From: DAOMOP01 sp035444405
Lineage (GTDB): Bacteria; Pseudomonadota; Gammaproteobacteria; Burkholderiales; Rhodocyclaceae
DNA length: 14,836 bases
Assembly: GCA_035444405.1 (NCBI GenBank)
Contig: DAOMOP010000094.1
Coordinates: 1-14,836 of the forward strand
Direction of reading: 5' to 3'
Under the pieces are notes generated by a model. It was not told the DNA's origin and did not search any database. It worked only from the letters and a program-made list of their open reading frames with translations. Each line of letters opens with the position of its first letter. The stretch's first letter is position 1. Both the position numbers and the translations under genes were made by a program. Shown piece by piece: positions 1 through 6,701 of this stretch.

Positions 1-94
1 AATCGAGGGCTGTCATGTCGGCCTTCACGGCGGTGACGCGGCCGGCCACGAAGTCGGAGGCAAAGCCGAAGCGCTGGGCGTCCTCGTCGCGCAT
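1..94 (-). CDS. 5' end of an unidentified gene downstream of the acyl-CoA synthetase (partial)
   Basis: This is an open frame from an ATG at 94 running off the left edge of the window, 31 complete codons. The predicted N-terminus begins MRDEDAQRFGFASDF and I do not recognise the family. Almost every codon ends in G or C, as in the neighbouring genes, whereas the overlapping synthetase frame in the same stretch has markedly fewer G/C third positions. That favours this frame as the coding one here. No clear Shine-Dalgarno sequence precedes the ATG, so the true start could lie slightly elsewhere. It would overlap the end of the synthetase by 70 nt and would be the fourth gene of the thiolase operon. 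The assignment rests on codon bias and position only. Confidence 0.4.
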   Translation of the reverse strand, partial: MRDEDAQRFGFASDFVAGRVTAVKADMTALD

Positions 95-2232
95 GCGCCG
101 GCGCGGGCCGTCGCCGCGCGTGCGTCCCGCTGCGCGGCGCCGTCGAGCACCATCACGACGTCGACTGCGACCGCGCCGGTCGCCGACAGCAGCACCGGGT
201 TCAGGTCGAGCTCGCGCAACCGCCCTTCCGCCGCCGCACCGAAGCGCGACACGCTGCACAGCAGCTCGATCAACGCATCGCGGTCGACCGCCGCGCGACC
301 GCGCATCGGCCCGAGGATCGCCTCGCCGCGCAGCCGGCCGAGCATGCGGTCGGCCTCATCGCGCGTCAGCGGACACTTGCAGAACGCGACGTCCCTGAGC
401 ACCTCGACCAGGATCCCGCCGAGCCCGGCCATGAGCACAACGCCGAACACCGGGTCGTCCTTGAGGCCGATCACGAACTCGACATCCCCGCGCATCATCG
501 CCTGCACGATCACGCCGTCGATGCGTGCGTCGGGACGGGCATTGCGGACACCTTGCACGAGCTGCTCATAGGCGGTACGTACCGCGTCGGCACTCTCCAG
601 GCCGAGACGCACGCCTGCGACCTCGGTCTTGTGCAGGATGTCCGGCGACTCGATCTTCATGACAACAGGATAGCCGATCGCGTCGGCGGCGCGGACCGCC
701 TCGTCCGCGCTCGCGGCCGGGCGCACTTGCGCGAGCCGCACGCCGTGCCGCTCGAGCAGGCGCACGGCCGCGACCGTCGGCACCGCTCCTCCAGCGTCCG
801 GCAGCTTGGCCGGTGCGATGCGTGCGTCGCGCTGCGCGCGGTCGGCCAGCCAGTGGCGGCGCGCTTCGGCATAGGCGACCAGACCGGCGACCGCATCGAC
901 GGCGAGCTCGGCCCCGCGAAACACGGCGATGCCGAGGGCCCGCAGCGCCGACACCGCGGCCGGTGGAGCGGCGACCCACACCACGATGAACGGTTTCGTC
1001 GCCCGCAGCTTGATCGCCTCGAAAATCTCGACCAGCGTATCGACATGGTTTTCCATCAGCTGCAGCCACACGATGCCGAGGTCGATGTCGGGGTCGTCGA
1101 GCATGTGGATGACGCTTTCGCGCAGCACCGCCGGCTCGGCGACGAACTGCCCGGTCACATCGACCGGATTGGCGGTCGCCCCGAAGCCCGGTATGCACGC
1201 GCGAATCGCGTCCTGCGTGTGATCACGCAGTCGCGGCACCGACAGGCCGATCTCTTCGGCGCGGTCGGCGATCAGCACGCCCGCGCCACCCGACTGCGTC
1301 GCGATGCCGATTCGACCGCCTTGCGGCAGCTCGCAGCACGCGAACGCTTCGAGCATGTCGAGCATGTGCTCCTCATTGCGCGCGCGAATGATGCCCTTCT
1401 GGCGCACTACCCCGTCGAACACCACGTCCTCGCCGGCCAGCGAACCGGTGTGCGAGGCGGCCGCACGCGCCCCCGCCCCCATGCGCCCGACCTTGGTCAC
1501 CACCAGCGGCTTGCCGAGTGCCATGGCCTCGTCCGCAAGCTCGCACAGCCCAGGGCCGTCCTTCAGCCCTTCGATATAGCCGGCGCCGGCCCGGATGCGC
1601 TCGTCCCGGATGATCTCGCGCATCGCATCGACGAACGTCACGTCGGCCTCGTTGCCGGTATTGACGAAGTAGCCGAGCCCCAGTCCGCGGCTGCGGGCGA
1701 GCGCGGCGATCGCCGTGCCGAAGGCGCCGGACTGCGACACGAATCCGATCGGACCGGCCGGCACCTCGCCGTCGACATACTGGCTGAAGGTTGCGATGAC
1801 GCGCTCGAAGGCGTTCAGCAGCCCGAGGCAGTTCGGTCCGCACAGGCGCACCTTGGCCTCGCGCGCGACACGCGCGAGCTCGACCTCCAGTGCGCGACCG
1901 GCTTCCCCGATCTCGGAGAAGCCGGATGCAAAGACGACGGCGGCCGGCACGCCCTTGCGGCCGAGCGCCCGGACGGCATCGGCGATCGCCACGGCCGGCA
2001 GCACGATCACTGCGAGGTCGACCGGCTCGGGCAACGCCTCGATGCTCGCGTAGCTCGGCACCCCGCCGATCTCCGGACAGCGCGGATTCACCGGATAGAT
2101 CTTCCCGGCGAAGCCCTTGTCGAGCATGTGCTTGAGCGGACGGCCGCTGACCTTGCGGAAATCGGCCGAGGCTCCGATGATCGCCACCGAACGCGGGTTC
2201 AGCATCGCCCGCAGTGCATGGGTTTCCGACAT
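25..2232 (-). CDS. NDP-forming acyl-CoA synthetase (fused alpha-beta, acetyl-CoA synthetase ADP-forming superfamily)
   Basis: The enzyme activates a carboxylic acid to its CoA thioester with a nucleoside triphosphate, through a phosphohistidine intermediate; it is cytoplasmic. The 735-residue chain shows the family order. A CoA-binding Rossmann domain lies at about 10-140 (VAIIGAS, then CGPNCLG at 131-137). Succinyl-CoA-ligase-like domains follow at about 155-460, with SQSG and the candidate phosphohistidine H261 in ASHTGSLAG. A C-terminal ATP-grasp domain spans about 485-697, with H534 in ILHKTEVAG. An upstream in-frame ATG at 2328 would overlap the dehydrogenase gene. I chose ATG 2232 because it follows GGAGAAAG at ordinary spacing and begins right before the CoA-binding domain. 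Residues after about 697 look like out-of-frame sequence and overlap the next gene. It sits 64 nt after the acyl-CoA dehydrogenase. Pseudomonas mendocina pimeloyl-CoA synthetase PauA belongs to this superfamily, so a dicarboxylate substrate is plausible but inferred. Confidence 0.88.
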   Translation of the reverse strand: MSETHALRAMLNPRSVAIIGASADFRKVSGRPLKHMLDKGFAGKIYPVNPRCPEIGGVPSYASIEALPEPVDLAVIVLPAVAIADAVRALGRKGVPAAVVFASGFSEIGEAGRALEVELARVAREAKVRLCGPNCLGLLNAFERVIATFSQYVDGEVPAGPIGFVSQSGAFGTAIAALARSRGLGLGYFVNTGNEADVTFVDAMREIIRDERIRAGAGYIEGLKDGPGLCELADEAMALGKPLVVTKVGRMGAGARAAASHTGSLAGEDVVFDGVVRQKGIIRARNEEHMLDMLEAFACCELPQGGRIGIATQSGGAGVLIADRAEEIGLSVPRLRDHTQDAIRACIPGFGATANPVDVTGQFVAEPAVLRESVIHMLDDPDIDLGIVWLQLMENHVDTLVEIFEAIKLRATKPFIVVWVAAPPAAVSALRALGIAVFRGAELAVDAVAGLVAYAEARRHWLADRAQRDARIAPAKLPDAGGAVPTVAAVRLLERHGVRLAQVRPAASADEAVRAADAIGYPVVMKIESPDILHKTEVAGVRLGLESADAVRTAYEQLVQGVRNARPDARIDGVIVQAMMRGDVEFVIGLKDDPVFGVVLMAGLGGILVEVLRDVAFCKCPLTRDEADRMLGRLRGEAILGPMRGRAAVDRDALIELLCSVSRFGAAAEGRLRELDLNPVLLSATGAVAVDVVMVLDGAAQRDARAATARAGACATRTPSASALPPTSWPAASPP

Positions 2233-2296
2233 CTCCGTCTTTCTCCAGTGCTTGGCATGCGCGGGAGCCGCGAGGCCCGCCGGCATTATCTCGTTA

Positions 2297-3526
2297 TCAG
2301 CAGAATGCCTGTATGCCGGTCTGCGCACGGCCGAGCACCAGCGCGTGGATGTCGTGCGTGCCCTCGAGCGTATTGACGGTCTCCAGATTCATCACGTGGC
2401 GGATCACGTGGTACTCGTCGGAGATGCCGTTGCCGCCGTGCATGTCGCGCGCCGTGCGCGCAATCTCCAACGCCTTGCCGGCGCAGTTGCGCTTGAGCAG
2501 CGAGATCATCTCCGGGGCCGCCTGACGCTGGTCGCGCAATCGGCTCAGATGCAGGCAGCCCAGCAGTCCCAGCGTGATCTCGGTCTGCATGTCCGCGAGC
2601 TTCTTCTGGATCAACTGATTGGCCGCCAGCGGGCGTCCGAACTGCTTGCGGTCGAGCACGTACTGGCGGGCCGCATGCCAGCAGAACTCCGCGGCACCCA
2701 TCGCGCCCCAACAGATGCCGAAGCGGGCATTGTTCAGACAGCCGAAGGGGGCGGCCAGCCCCTCGGCGTTGGGCAGACGGTTCTCCTCCGGCACGAACAC
2801 GTCGTCCATGACGATCTCTCCGGTCGGCGAGGCGCGCACCGAGAACTTCCCCTCGATCTTCGGCGTACTCAGGCCCGGCATGCCTCGCTCCAGCACGAAC
2901 CCGCGAATCACCCGGTCGTCGTCCTTCGCCCATACGACCATCAGGTCTGCAATCGGCGCATGCGTAATCCAGGTCTTGTTGCCAGTCAGCCGCCAGCCCC
3001 CGTCAACCCTTCGTGCCCGGCTCGCCATGCGCCCCGGATCGGAGCCGTGATCCGGTTCGGTAAGACCGAAGCAGCCCAGCAGCTCTCCCGTGGCCATCCG
3101 CGGCAGATACTTGCGGCGCTGCTCTTCGCTGCCGTAGGCATAGATCGGCAGCATCGAGAGCGTGGTCTGCACGCCGCAGGCCGATCGGTAGGCGGTGTCG
3201 ACGCGCTCCAGCTCGCGCATGACGAGTCCATAGGCGACGTAACTGATGCCGGCACCGCCATAGCCCTTCAGCGGCGCCCCGAGGAAACCGAGTTCACCCA
3301 TTTCCCGCATGATCCGGCGGTCGAACTCTTCACGTCGGTTCGCCTCGAGAATGCGCGGCATCAACGCCCGCTGGGCGTAGTCCCGCGCGGTGTCGCGTAT
3401 CATGCGCTCCTCTTCGGACAGTTGCTCATCGATCAGGAAGGGATCGTCCCACTGGAACGGACGGCCGAGTTCCGTGAAGACACGGAACTCGTCGTGCCGC
3501 GCACCGGGCCCGTTTGAAAGTGCCAT
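2297..3526 (-). CDS. Glutaryl-CoA dehydrogenase-like acyl-CoA dehydrogenase (dicarboxylyl-CoA dehydrogenase)
   Basis: This is an FAD-dependent acyl-CoA dehydrogenase of 409 residues, close to the usual length of about 395 for bacterial glutaryl-CoA dehydrogenase (GCDH). Sequence landmarks of that family are strong: E107, R114 and S115 in ELERVDTAYRS (equivalents of human E87, R94, S95), LTEPDHGSDP at 155-164, KTWITHAP at 184-191, CLNNARFGI at 263-271, and the catalytic base E388 in LEGTHDIHA. The arginine that binds the distal carboxylate is kept, so the substrate should be a dicarboxylyl-CoA. The residue before the base is L387, where decarboxylating GCDHs have Tyr; this may change the reaction outcome. 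ATG 3526 was chosen because the longer frame (to 3751) runs into the thiolase gene and its extra residues look out of frame. The gene starts 14 nt after the thiolase stop, in the same operon. Either glutaryl-CoA oxidation or oxidation of a longer dicarboxylyl-CoA, such as adipyl-CoA, would fit the neighbours. Confidence 0.9.
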   Translation of the reverse strand: MALSNGPGARHDEFRVFTELGRPFQWDDPFLIDEQLSEEERMIRDTARDYAQRALMPRILEANRREEFDRRIMREMGELGFLGAPLKGYGGAGISYVAYGLVMRELERVDTAYRSACGVQTTLSMLPIYAYGSEEQRRKYLPRMATGELLGCFGLTEPDHGSDPGRMASRARRVDGGWRLTGNKTWITHAPIADLMVVWAKDDDRVIRGFVLERGMPGLSTPKIEGKFSVRASPTGEIVMDDVFVPEENRLPNAEGLAAPFGCLNNARFGICWGAMGAAEFCWHAARQYVLDRKQFGRPLAANQLIQKKLADMQTEITLGLLGCLHLSRLRDQRQAAPEMISLLKRNCAGKALEIARTARDMHGGNGISDEYHVIRHVMNLETVNTLEGTHDIHALVLGRAQTGIQAFC

Positions 3527-3540
3527 GACTGCCCCGCCCC

Positions 3541-4740
3541 CTATGCTCGCTCGATGACGAGGGCAATACCCTGGCCGACGCCGATGCACATCGCCACGAG
3601 GCCGTAGCGTCCGTCCGTGCGTGCCAGTTGGCGCGCCGCGGTGAGCAGGATCCGCGGCCCCGAGGCGCCCAGCGGATGGCCCACCGCGATCGCGCCGCCA
3701 TTGGGATTGACCCGCGCATCGTCGAAGGCGATGCCCAGACCCTTCATGCATGCGAGCACCTGGGCCGCGAACGCTTCGTTGATCTCGATGACGTCCATGT
3801 CATCGACGGTCAGCCCGGCACGCTGCAAGGCCTTTTGCGCCGCCGGCACCGGGCCGAAACCCATGATCCGCGGCGCAACGCCGGCGATGGCCGACGCGAC
3901 GATGCGTACCATCGGCGACAGCCCGTTGTCTTCAGCGGCCGCACGACTGCCGATCAACAAGGCCACCGCCCCATCGTTGATGCCCGAGGAACTCGCGGCG
4001 GTGGTCACGCCGCCCGGATGGAGCGGCTTGAGTTTTGCCAGGGCATCGATCGAGGTGTCCGCGCGCGGGTGTTCGTCGCCGTCGACGACACGTGGATCCC
4101 CGCGCCGCACCGGCACCACGACCGGCGTGATTTCTTCCGTGAAGAAGCCCTGCGCTGCGGCACCGGCGTATTTCTGCTGCGACTCGAACGCGAACCGGTC
4201 ACACGCCGCGCGGCTGATGTCGAACTCCCGGGCCAGATTGTCGGCTGTCTGTGGCATGGTGTCGTTGCCGAATCTTTCCTCGATGGCCTTGTTCGGAAAG
4301 CGTGCACCGACGGCCGAATCGAAGATCCGCAGGTCGCGGCTGTAAGCCGTCTCGGCCTTGCCCATCACGAAGGGGGCGCGGCTCATGCTCTCCACGCCGC
4401 CCGTGATCATCAGTTCCCCCTCGCCGCAGCTGATCGCATGGGAGGCCGCGACGATGGCGCCCAGCCCGCTGCCGCAGTTGCGCTGCACCACCGTACCGCC
4501 GACTTCGACCGGCAAGTCCGCCAGCAGCCCCGCGTGCCGGGCGATGCAACGACTGTCTTCGCCGGCCTGGTTTGCGCAACCGATCACGACATCCTCGAGT
4601 CGCTCCGGGGCGATCGCGGACCGGCGAACCACCTCCTTGATCACACCGGCCAGCAGATCGTCCGGTCGCACGGCGGCAAGCCCGCCGCCGTGACGTCCGA
4701 ACGGCGTTCGCAGTCCTTCGTAGACATAGGCATTCAACAT
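3541..4740 (-). CDS. Thiolase, acetyl-CoA C-acyltransferase of the 3-oxoadipyl-CoA thiolase (PcaF/PaaJ) type
   Basis: The enzyme cleaves a 3-oxoacyl-CoA with CoA to give acetyl-CoA and a shortened acyl-CoA. The 399-residue chain has the complete thiolase signature set: nucleophile C89 in QRNCGSGLGA, N321-E322-A323-F324, H355 in GHPLGAS, and C385 in CIGVGQG. The CIGVGQG form and the early GCANQAGED motif resemble PcaF-type thiolases, which cut 3-oxoadipyl-CoA into succinyl-CoA and acetyl-CoA. The motif before the nucleophile has Asn88 where many thiolases have Leu. ATG 4740 follows a good GAGGAG at 7-nt spacing. It is the first gene of the minus-strand operon (thiolase, dehydrogenase, CoA synthetase) and diverges from lysR. 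If the pathway substrate is glutaryl-CoA, the same enzyme would instead serve as acetoacetyl-CoA thiolase. The family call is firm; the exact substrate is inferred. Confidence 0.9.
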   Translation of the reverse strand: MLNAYVYEGLRTPFGRHGGGLAAVRPDDLLAGVIKEVVRRSAIAPERLEDVVIGCANQAGEDSRCIARHAGLLADLPVEVGGTVVQRNCGSGLGAIVAASHAISCGEGELMITGGVESMSRAPFVMGKAETAYSRDLRIFDSAVGARFPNKAIEERFGNDTMPQTADNLAREFDISRAACDRFAFESQQKYAGAAAQGFFTEEITPVVVPVRRGDPRVVDGDEHPRADTSIDALAKLKPLHPGGVTTAASSSGINDGAVALLIGSRAAAEDNGLSPMVRIVASAIAGVAPRIMGFGPVPAAQKALQRAGLTVDDMDVIEINEAFAAQVLACMKGLGIAFDDARVNPNGGAIAVGHPLGASGPRILLTAARQLARTDGRYGLVAMCIGVGQGIALVIERA

Positions 4741-4868
4741 GCACCCGCTCCTCGTTCTGATTGATCCTGCGCGCCTGGTAACGCGCGCAATGCCGCCGGC
4801 GGACGTCCCTTCGCAGCGATCGGATAGCCGCGCGCGGCAAGTACCGCAATCGCCGCCGGCCCACGCAT
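4734..4868 (-). CDS. Possible 44-codon leader ORF overlapping the thiolase start
   Basis: An open frame runs from ATG 4868 to a TGA at 4734-4736 that overlaps the thiolase start region by 7 nt (ATGTTGA). It lies inside the long predicted leader of the thiolase operon. The product begins MRGPAAIAVLAARGYPIAAK and matches no family I know. Codon third positions are mixed and the ribosome-binding site is weak (GGGCGGG). The stop/start overlap would allow translational coupling to the thiolase, but it could equally be chance in GC-rich DNA. Confidence 0.2.
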   Translation of the reverse strand: MRGPAAIAVLAARGYPIAAKGRPPAALRALPGAQDQSERGAGAC

Positions 4869-4887
4869 CGGCGCCGGCCCGCCCTTG

Positions 4888-4917
4888 TTGACACGCTATC
4901 GGTCGATCAGATATATG
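4888..4917 (+). promoter_or_regulatory. Predicted sigma70 promoter of the LysR regulator gene
   Basis: A perfect -35 TTGACA lies at 4888-4893, followed after 18 nt by TATATG at 4912-4917 as the best -10 match. The predicted transcript start near 4924 leaves a leader of about 28 nt before ATG 4953 but only a few nucleotides before ATG 4932. This supports 4953 as the true lysR start. The promoter overlaps a LysR-type box, consistent with autorepression. Confidence 0.55.
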
Positions 4918-4922
4918 TCCAA
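4893..4922 (-). promoter_or_regulatory. Predicted weak promoter of the thiolase-dehydrogenase-synthetase operon
   Basis: On the minus strand, TTGGAC (4922-4917) and TAGCGT (4898-4893) are spaced by 18 nt. The -10 is poor, as expected for an activator-dependent promoter. The same -35 and spacing recur upstream of the solute-binding protein (11542-11513, TTGGAT and TAGAAA), which is the main reason to believe it. The resulting leader would be about 145 nt. Confidence 0.4.
4897..4913. promoter_or_regulatory. LysR-type operator (ATC-N9-GAT, T-N11-A)
   Basis: TATC (4897-4900) and GATA (4910-4913) form an interrupted dyad with a 9-nt spacer. This is the classic ATC-N9-GAT form of the LysR-family T-N11-A box. 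It lies in the divergent intergenic region, between -35 and -10 of the predicted lysR promoter and overlapping the -10 region of the opposing thiolase promoter. That position suits autorepression and control of the divergent operon. The second copy region upstream of the solute-binding protein keeps GATA but has TAGC in place of TATC. Confidence 0.5.
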
Positions 4923-4960
4923 TTTAAGTTCATGATGCCATTTATTGACGGTATGAATTT
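4910..4960. repeat. Copy 1 of a 51-nt shared upstream element
   Basis: This stretch aligns without gaps to 11530-11580, with 35 of 51 identical positions. The last 17 nt (4944-4960) differ at one base only. The copy spans the thiolase -35 on the minus strand and runs into the first codons of lysR. It is either a binding region for the regulator or a duplicated promoter fragment. Confidence 0.6.
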
Positions 4961-5849
4961 ACGCGCCATAGACTTGAATCTCATTCCCGTCTTCGATGCC
5001 ATCTTCAGCGAAGGGAATCTGACCAGAGCGTCGGCGAAGCTGGCGATGAGCCAGCCCGCCATGAGCAATGCGCTGGCGCGCCTGCGTGCAATCGTGGACG
5101 ACCCGCTGTTCATTCGCACGGCCAGAGGCATGATCCCCACACCGCGTGCGAAACAGATGGCGGGACAAATGCGACAGGCGTTGATCCTGATCGAGAACAC
5201 TTTGCGTGAGAGTGGCGACTTTGACTACGCGTCGTCGGAGCGCACTTTCTCGATTGCGGTGGAAGACTACGGCGAAGTGGTCATCACGCCGCGACTGATG
5301 GACTGGCTGGCACGCGCGGCGCCGGCCATCCAGACGAGGATCTGGCCCGGCCGCAGCCGTGCCGTGCGCGAGGAACTGCGCGACGGGACAGTGGATCTGG
5401 CGGTCGATTACTTCTGTCTCGAGGGACACGGTCTTACCAGCACGCACCTGATGACCGACGAACTGGTGTCGATGGTCCGTCAGGATCATCCGATCATCGG
5501 CGACACGCTGTCGCTCGAGCAATACGTGACCTTGCCGCATGTCGTGCTGGCACAGAAGTCCCCAATGGTCGATCGCGAGCTTGCCAAGCAAGGACTGTCA
5601 CGCAGGCGCGCGCTGCAGGTGCCTCATTTCATCTCGATGCCCCTGATCGTCAAGAGCACCGATTTCATCTGCACCCTGCCCAGGCGAATGGCGAACGTGT
5701 ATATGGAACACTTCCCGGTGAAAGTACTGAATTCCCCGATCGAGTTCCCGAAGATCCCGATCTACCTGGTCTGGAGCGAGGCAGTGGGCGCGGACCCCGG
5801 GCACCGCTGGCTGCGCGAGTCGCTCAGCGCCCTTTGCAGGCGGCTGTGA
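4953..5849 (+). CDS. LysR-family transcriptional regulator
   Basis: This is a LysR-type regulator of 298 residues, the usual size. The N-terminal winged helix-turn-helix covers about residues 5-64, with the typical NLTRASAKLAMSQPAMSNAL helix pair followed by DDPLFIRT. The effector-binding domain begins near residue 85 (FSIAVEDYGE). ATG 4953 was preferred to ATG 4932 because it gives the standard MNLRAIDLNL opening and a sensible leader from the predicted promoter. Neither start has a strong Shine-Dalgarno sequence. The gene is divergent from the thiolase operon and convergent with the enoyl-CoA hydratase, so catabolic genes lie on both sides. It probably responds to the pathway substrate or a CoA intermediate and controls both units. 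The effector cannot be read from the sequence. Confidence 0.9.
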   Translation: MNLRAIDLNLIPVFDAIFSEGNLTRASAKLAMSQPAMSNALARLRAIVDDPLFIRTARGMIPTPRAKQMAGQMRQALILIENTLRESGDFDYASSERTFSIAVEDYGEVVITPRLMDWLARAAPAIQTRIWPGRSRAVREELRDGTVDLAVDYFCLEGHGLTSTHLMTDELVSMVRQDHPIIGDTLSLEQYVTLPHVVLAQKSPMVDRELAKQGLSRRRALQVPHFISMPLIVKSTDFICTLPRRMANVYMEHFPVKVLNSPIEFPKIPIYLVWSEAVGADPGHRWLRESLSALCRRL

Positions 5850-5863
5850 CGCGCCTTATGACC

Positions 5864-5888
5864 ACCATCGTTCGCGATCTTCGATGGT
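5864..5888. terminator. Weak hairpin between convergent lysR and enoyl-CoA hydratase genes
   Basis: ACCATCG (5864-5870) pairs with CGATGGT (5882-5888) across an 11-nt loop; an alternative inner hairpin has ATCG-TTCG-CGAT. It lies in the 64-nt gap between two convergent stop codons, where a bidirectional terminator is expected. There is no T-run on either side, so it is at best an imperfect terminator. Confidence 0.3.
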
Positions 5889-5913
5889 CGGAGCGCTCTG
5901 ATTGGCGACGCGC

Positions 5914-6684
5914 TCAGCGCCCTTCGAAGTGGGCCGCCCGTTTCTCCGCGAACGCCCGCATCCCTTCCTTCTGATCGCGGGTCGAAAACAGCAACTCGAA
6001 CAGTCGTCGCTCGAGCAGAAGCCCGGTATTGAGCGCCGCGTCCGCGCCGGCGAGGGTCGCTTCCTTGATCAGCCCGACCGCGATCGGTGGCATGGCGGCA
6101 ATCCTGGCGGCGACCTCGAGCGCCCGATCGACGACCGCGTCGTCGGCAACCGCCTCGCTGGCGAGCCCCATCGCCGCCGCCTCGCGGCCCGTGATCGCTT
6201 CCCCGGTCAACACCAACAGCATCGTTCGGTATTTGCCGATCGTGCGCATCAGCCGCTGCGTGGCGCCTCCCCCGGGCATCACGCCGACCCGCACCTCGGG
6301 TTGTCCGAATCGTGCGTTGTCTCCGGCGATGATGATGTCCGCATGGAGTGCGAGCTCGCAGCCACCACCGAGCGCGACGCCGTTGACCGCGGCGATCACC
6401 GGCTTCGGACAGTCCGCGATGACCTTCCAGAGGCGCAGCACGCCACGCTGCATGATGTCCACCGGCGCGTCATCGACGATTTCCTTGAGATCGGCGCCGG
6501 CCGCAAAGGCCCGCATGTCGCCGGTGACGACGATGCTGCGGGTTTGACGATCGTCGCCGAGCTCGGCGAACAGTTCGGCAAGTCGCAGGCGCAATTCCGT
6601 GTTCAGCGCGTTGCGCGCCTCCGGGCGATTCAGGCGCAGCAAGACCACGCCGTCGGACGGTTTCTCGACAATCACAATCGACAT
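5914..6684 (-). CDS. Enoyl-CoA hydratase, crotonase family (PaaF-like)
   Basis: The enzyme hydrates a 2-enoyl-CoA to the 3-hydroxyacyl-CoA. The 256-residue chain is the standard single-domain crotonase length. Catalytic glutamates E110 (GGGCEL) and E130 (FGQPEVRVG) have the canonical 20-residue spacing, and the oxyanion-hole segment AAGADLKE lies at 61-68. Motifs such as NGVALGGGCELAL and the ending HFEGR resemble PaaF, the 2,3-dehydroadipyl-CoA hydratase of phenylacetate degradation. ATG 6684 was chosen because the longer frame runs back through the preceding gene, while GGAGAAGG precedes this ATG at good spacing. It starts 17 nt after the hydroxyacyl-CoA dehydrogenase stop and is last in the TRAP-transporter unit. 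With the acyl-CoA dehydrogenase of the other operon it would perform the second beta-oxidation step. Confidence 0.9.
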   Translation of the reverse strand: MSIVIVEKPSDGVVLLRLNRPEARNALNTELRLRLAELFAELGDDRQTRSIVVTGDMRAFAAGADLKEIVDDAPVDIMQRGVLRLWKVIADCPKPVIAAVNGVALGGGCELALHADIIIAGDNARFGQPEVRVGVMPGGGATQRLMRTIGKYRTMLLVLTGEAITGREAAAMGLASEAVADDAVVDRALEVAARIAAMPPIAVGLIKEATLAGADAALNTGLLLERRLFELLFSTRDQKEGMRAFAEKRAAHFEGR

Positions 6685-6701
6685 GTTTCGGCCTTCTCCA
6701 G

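Noticed and set aside
553..2376. 607-codon open frame on the plus strand
   Set aside because: It is antisense to the CoA synthetase, whose domains are unmistakable. The frame is Arg/His/Asp-rich with no recognisable fold, a typical GC-rich shadow.
2117..3517. 466-codon plus-strand frame opposite the acyl-CoA dehydrogenase
   Set aside because: It is the mirror of a well-conserved gene and encodes no recognisable protein.
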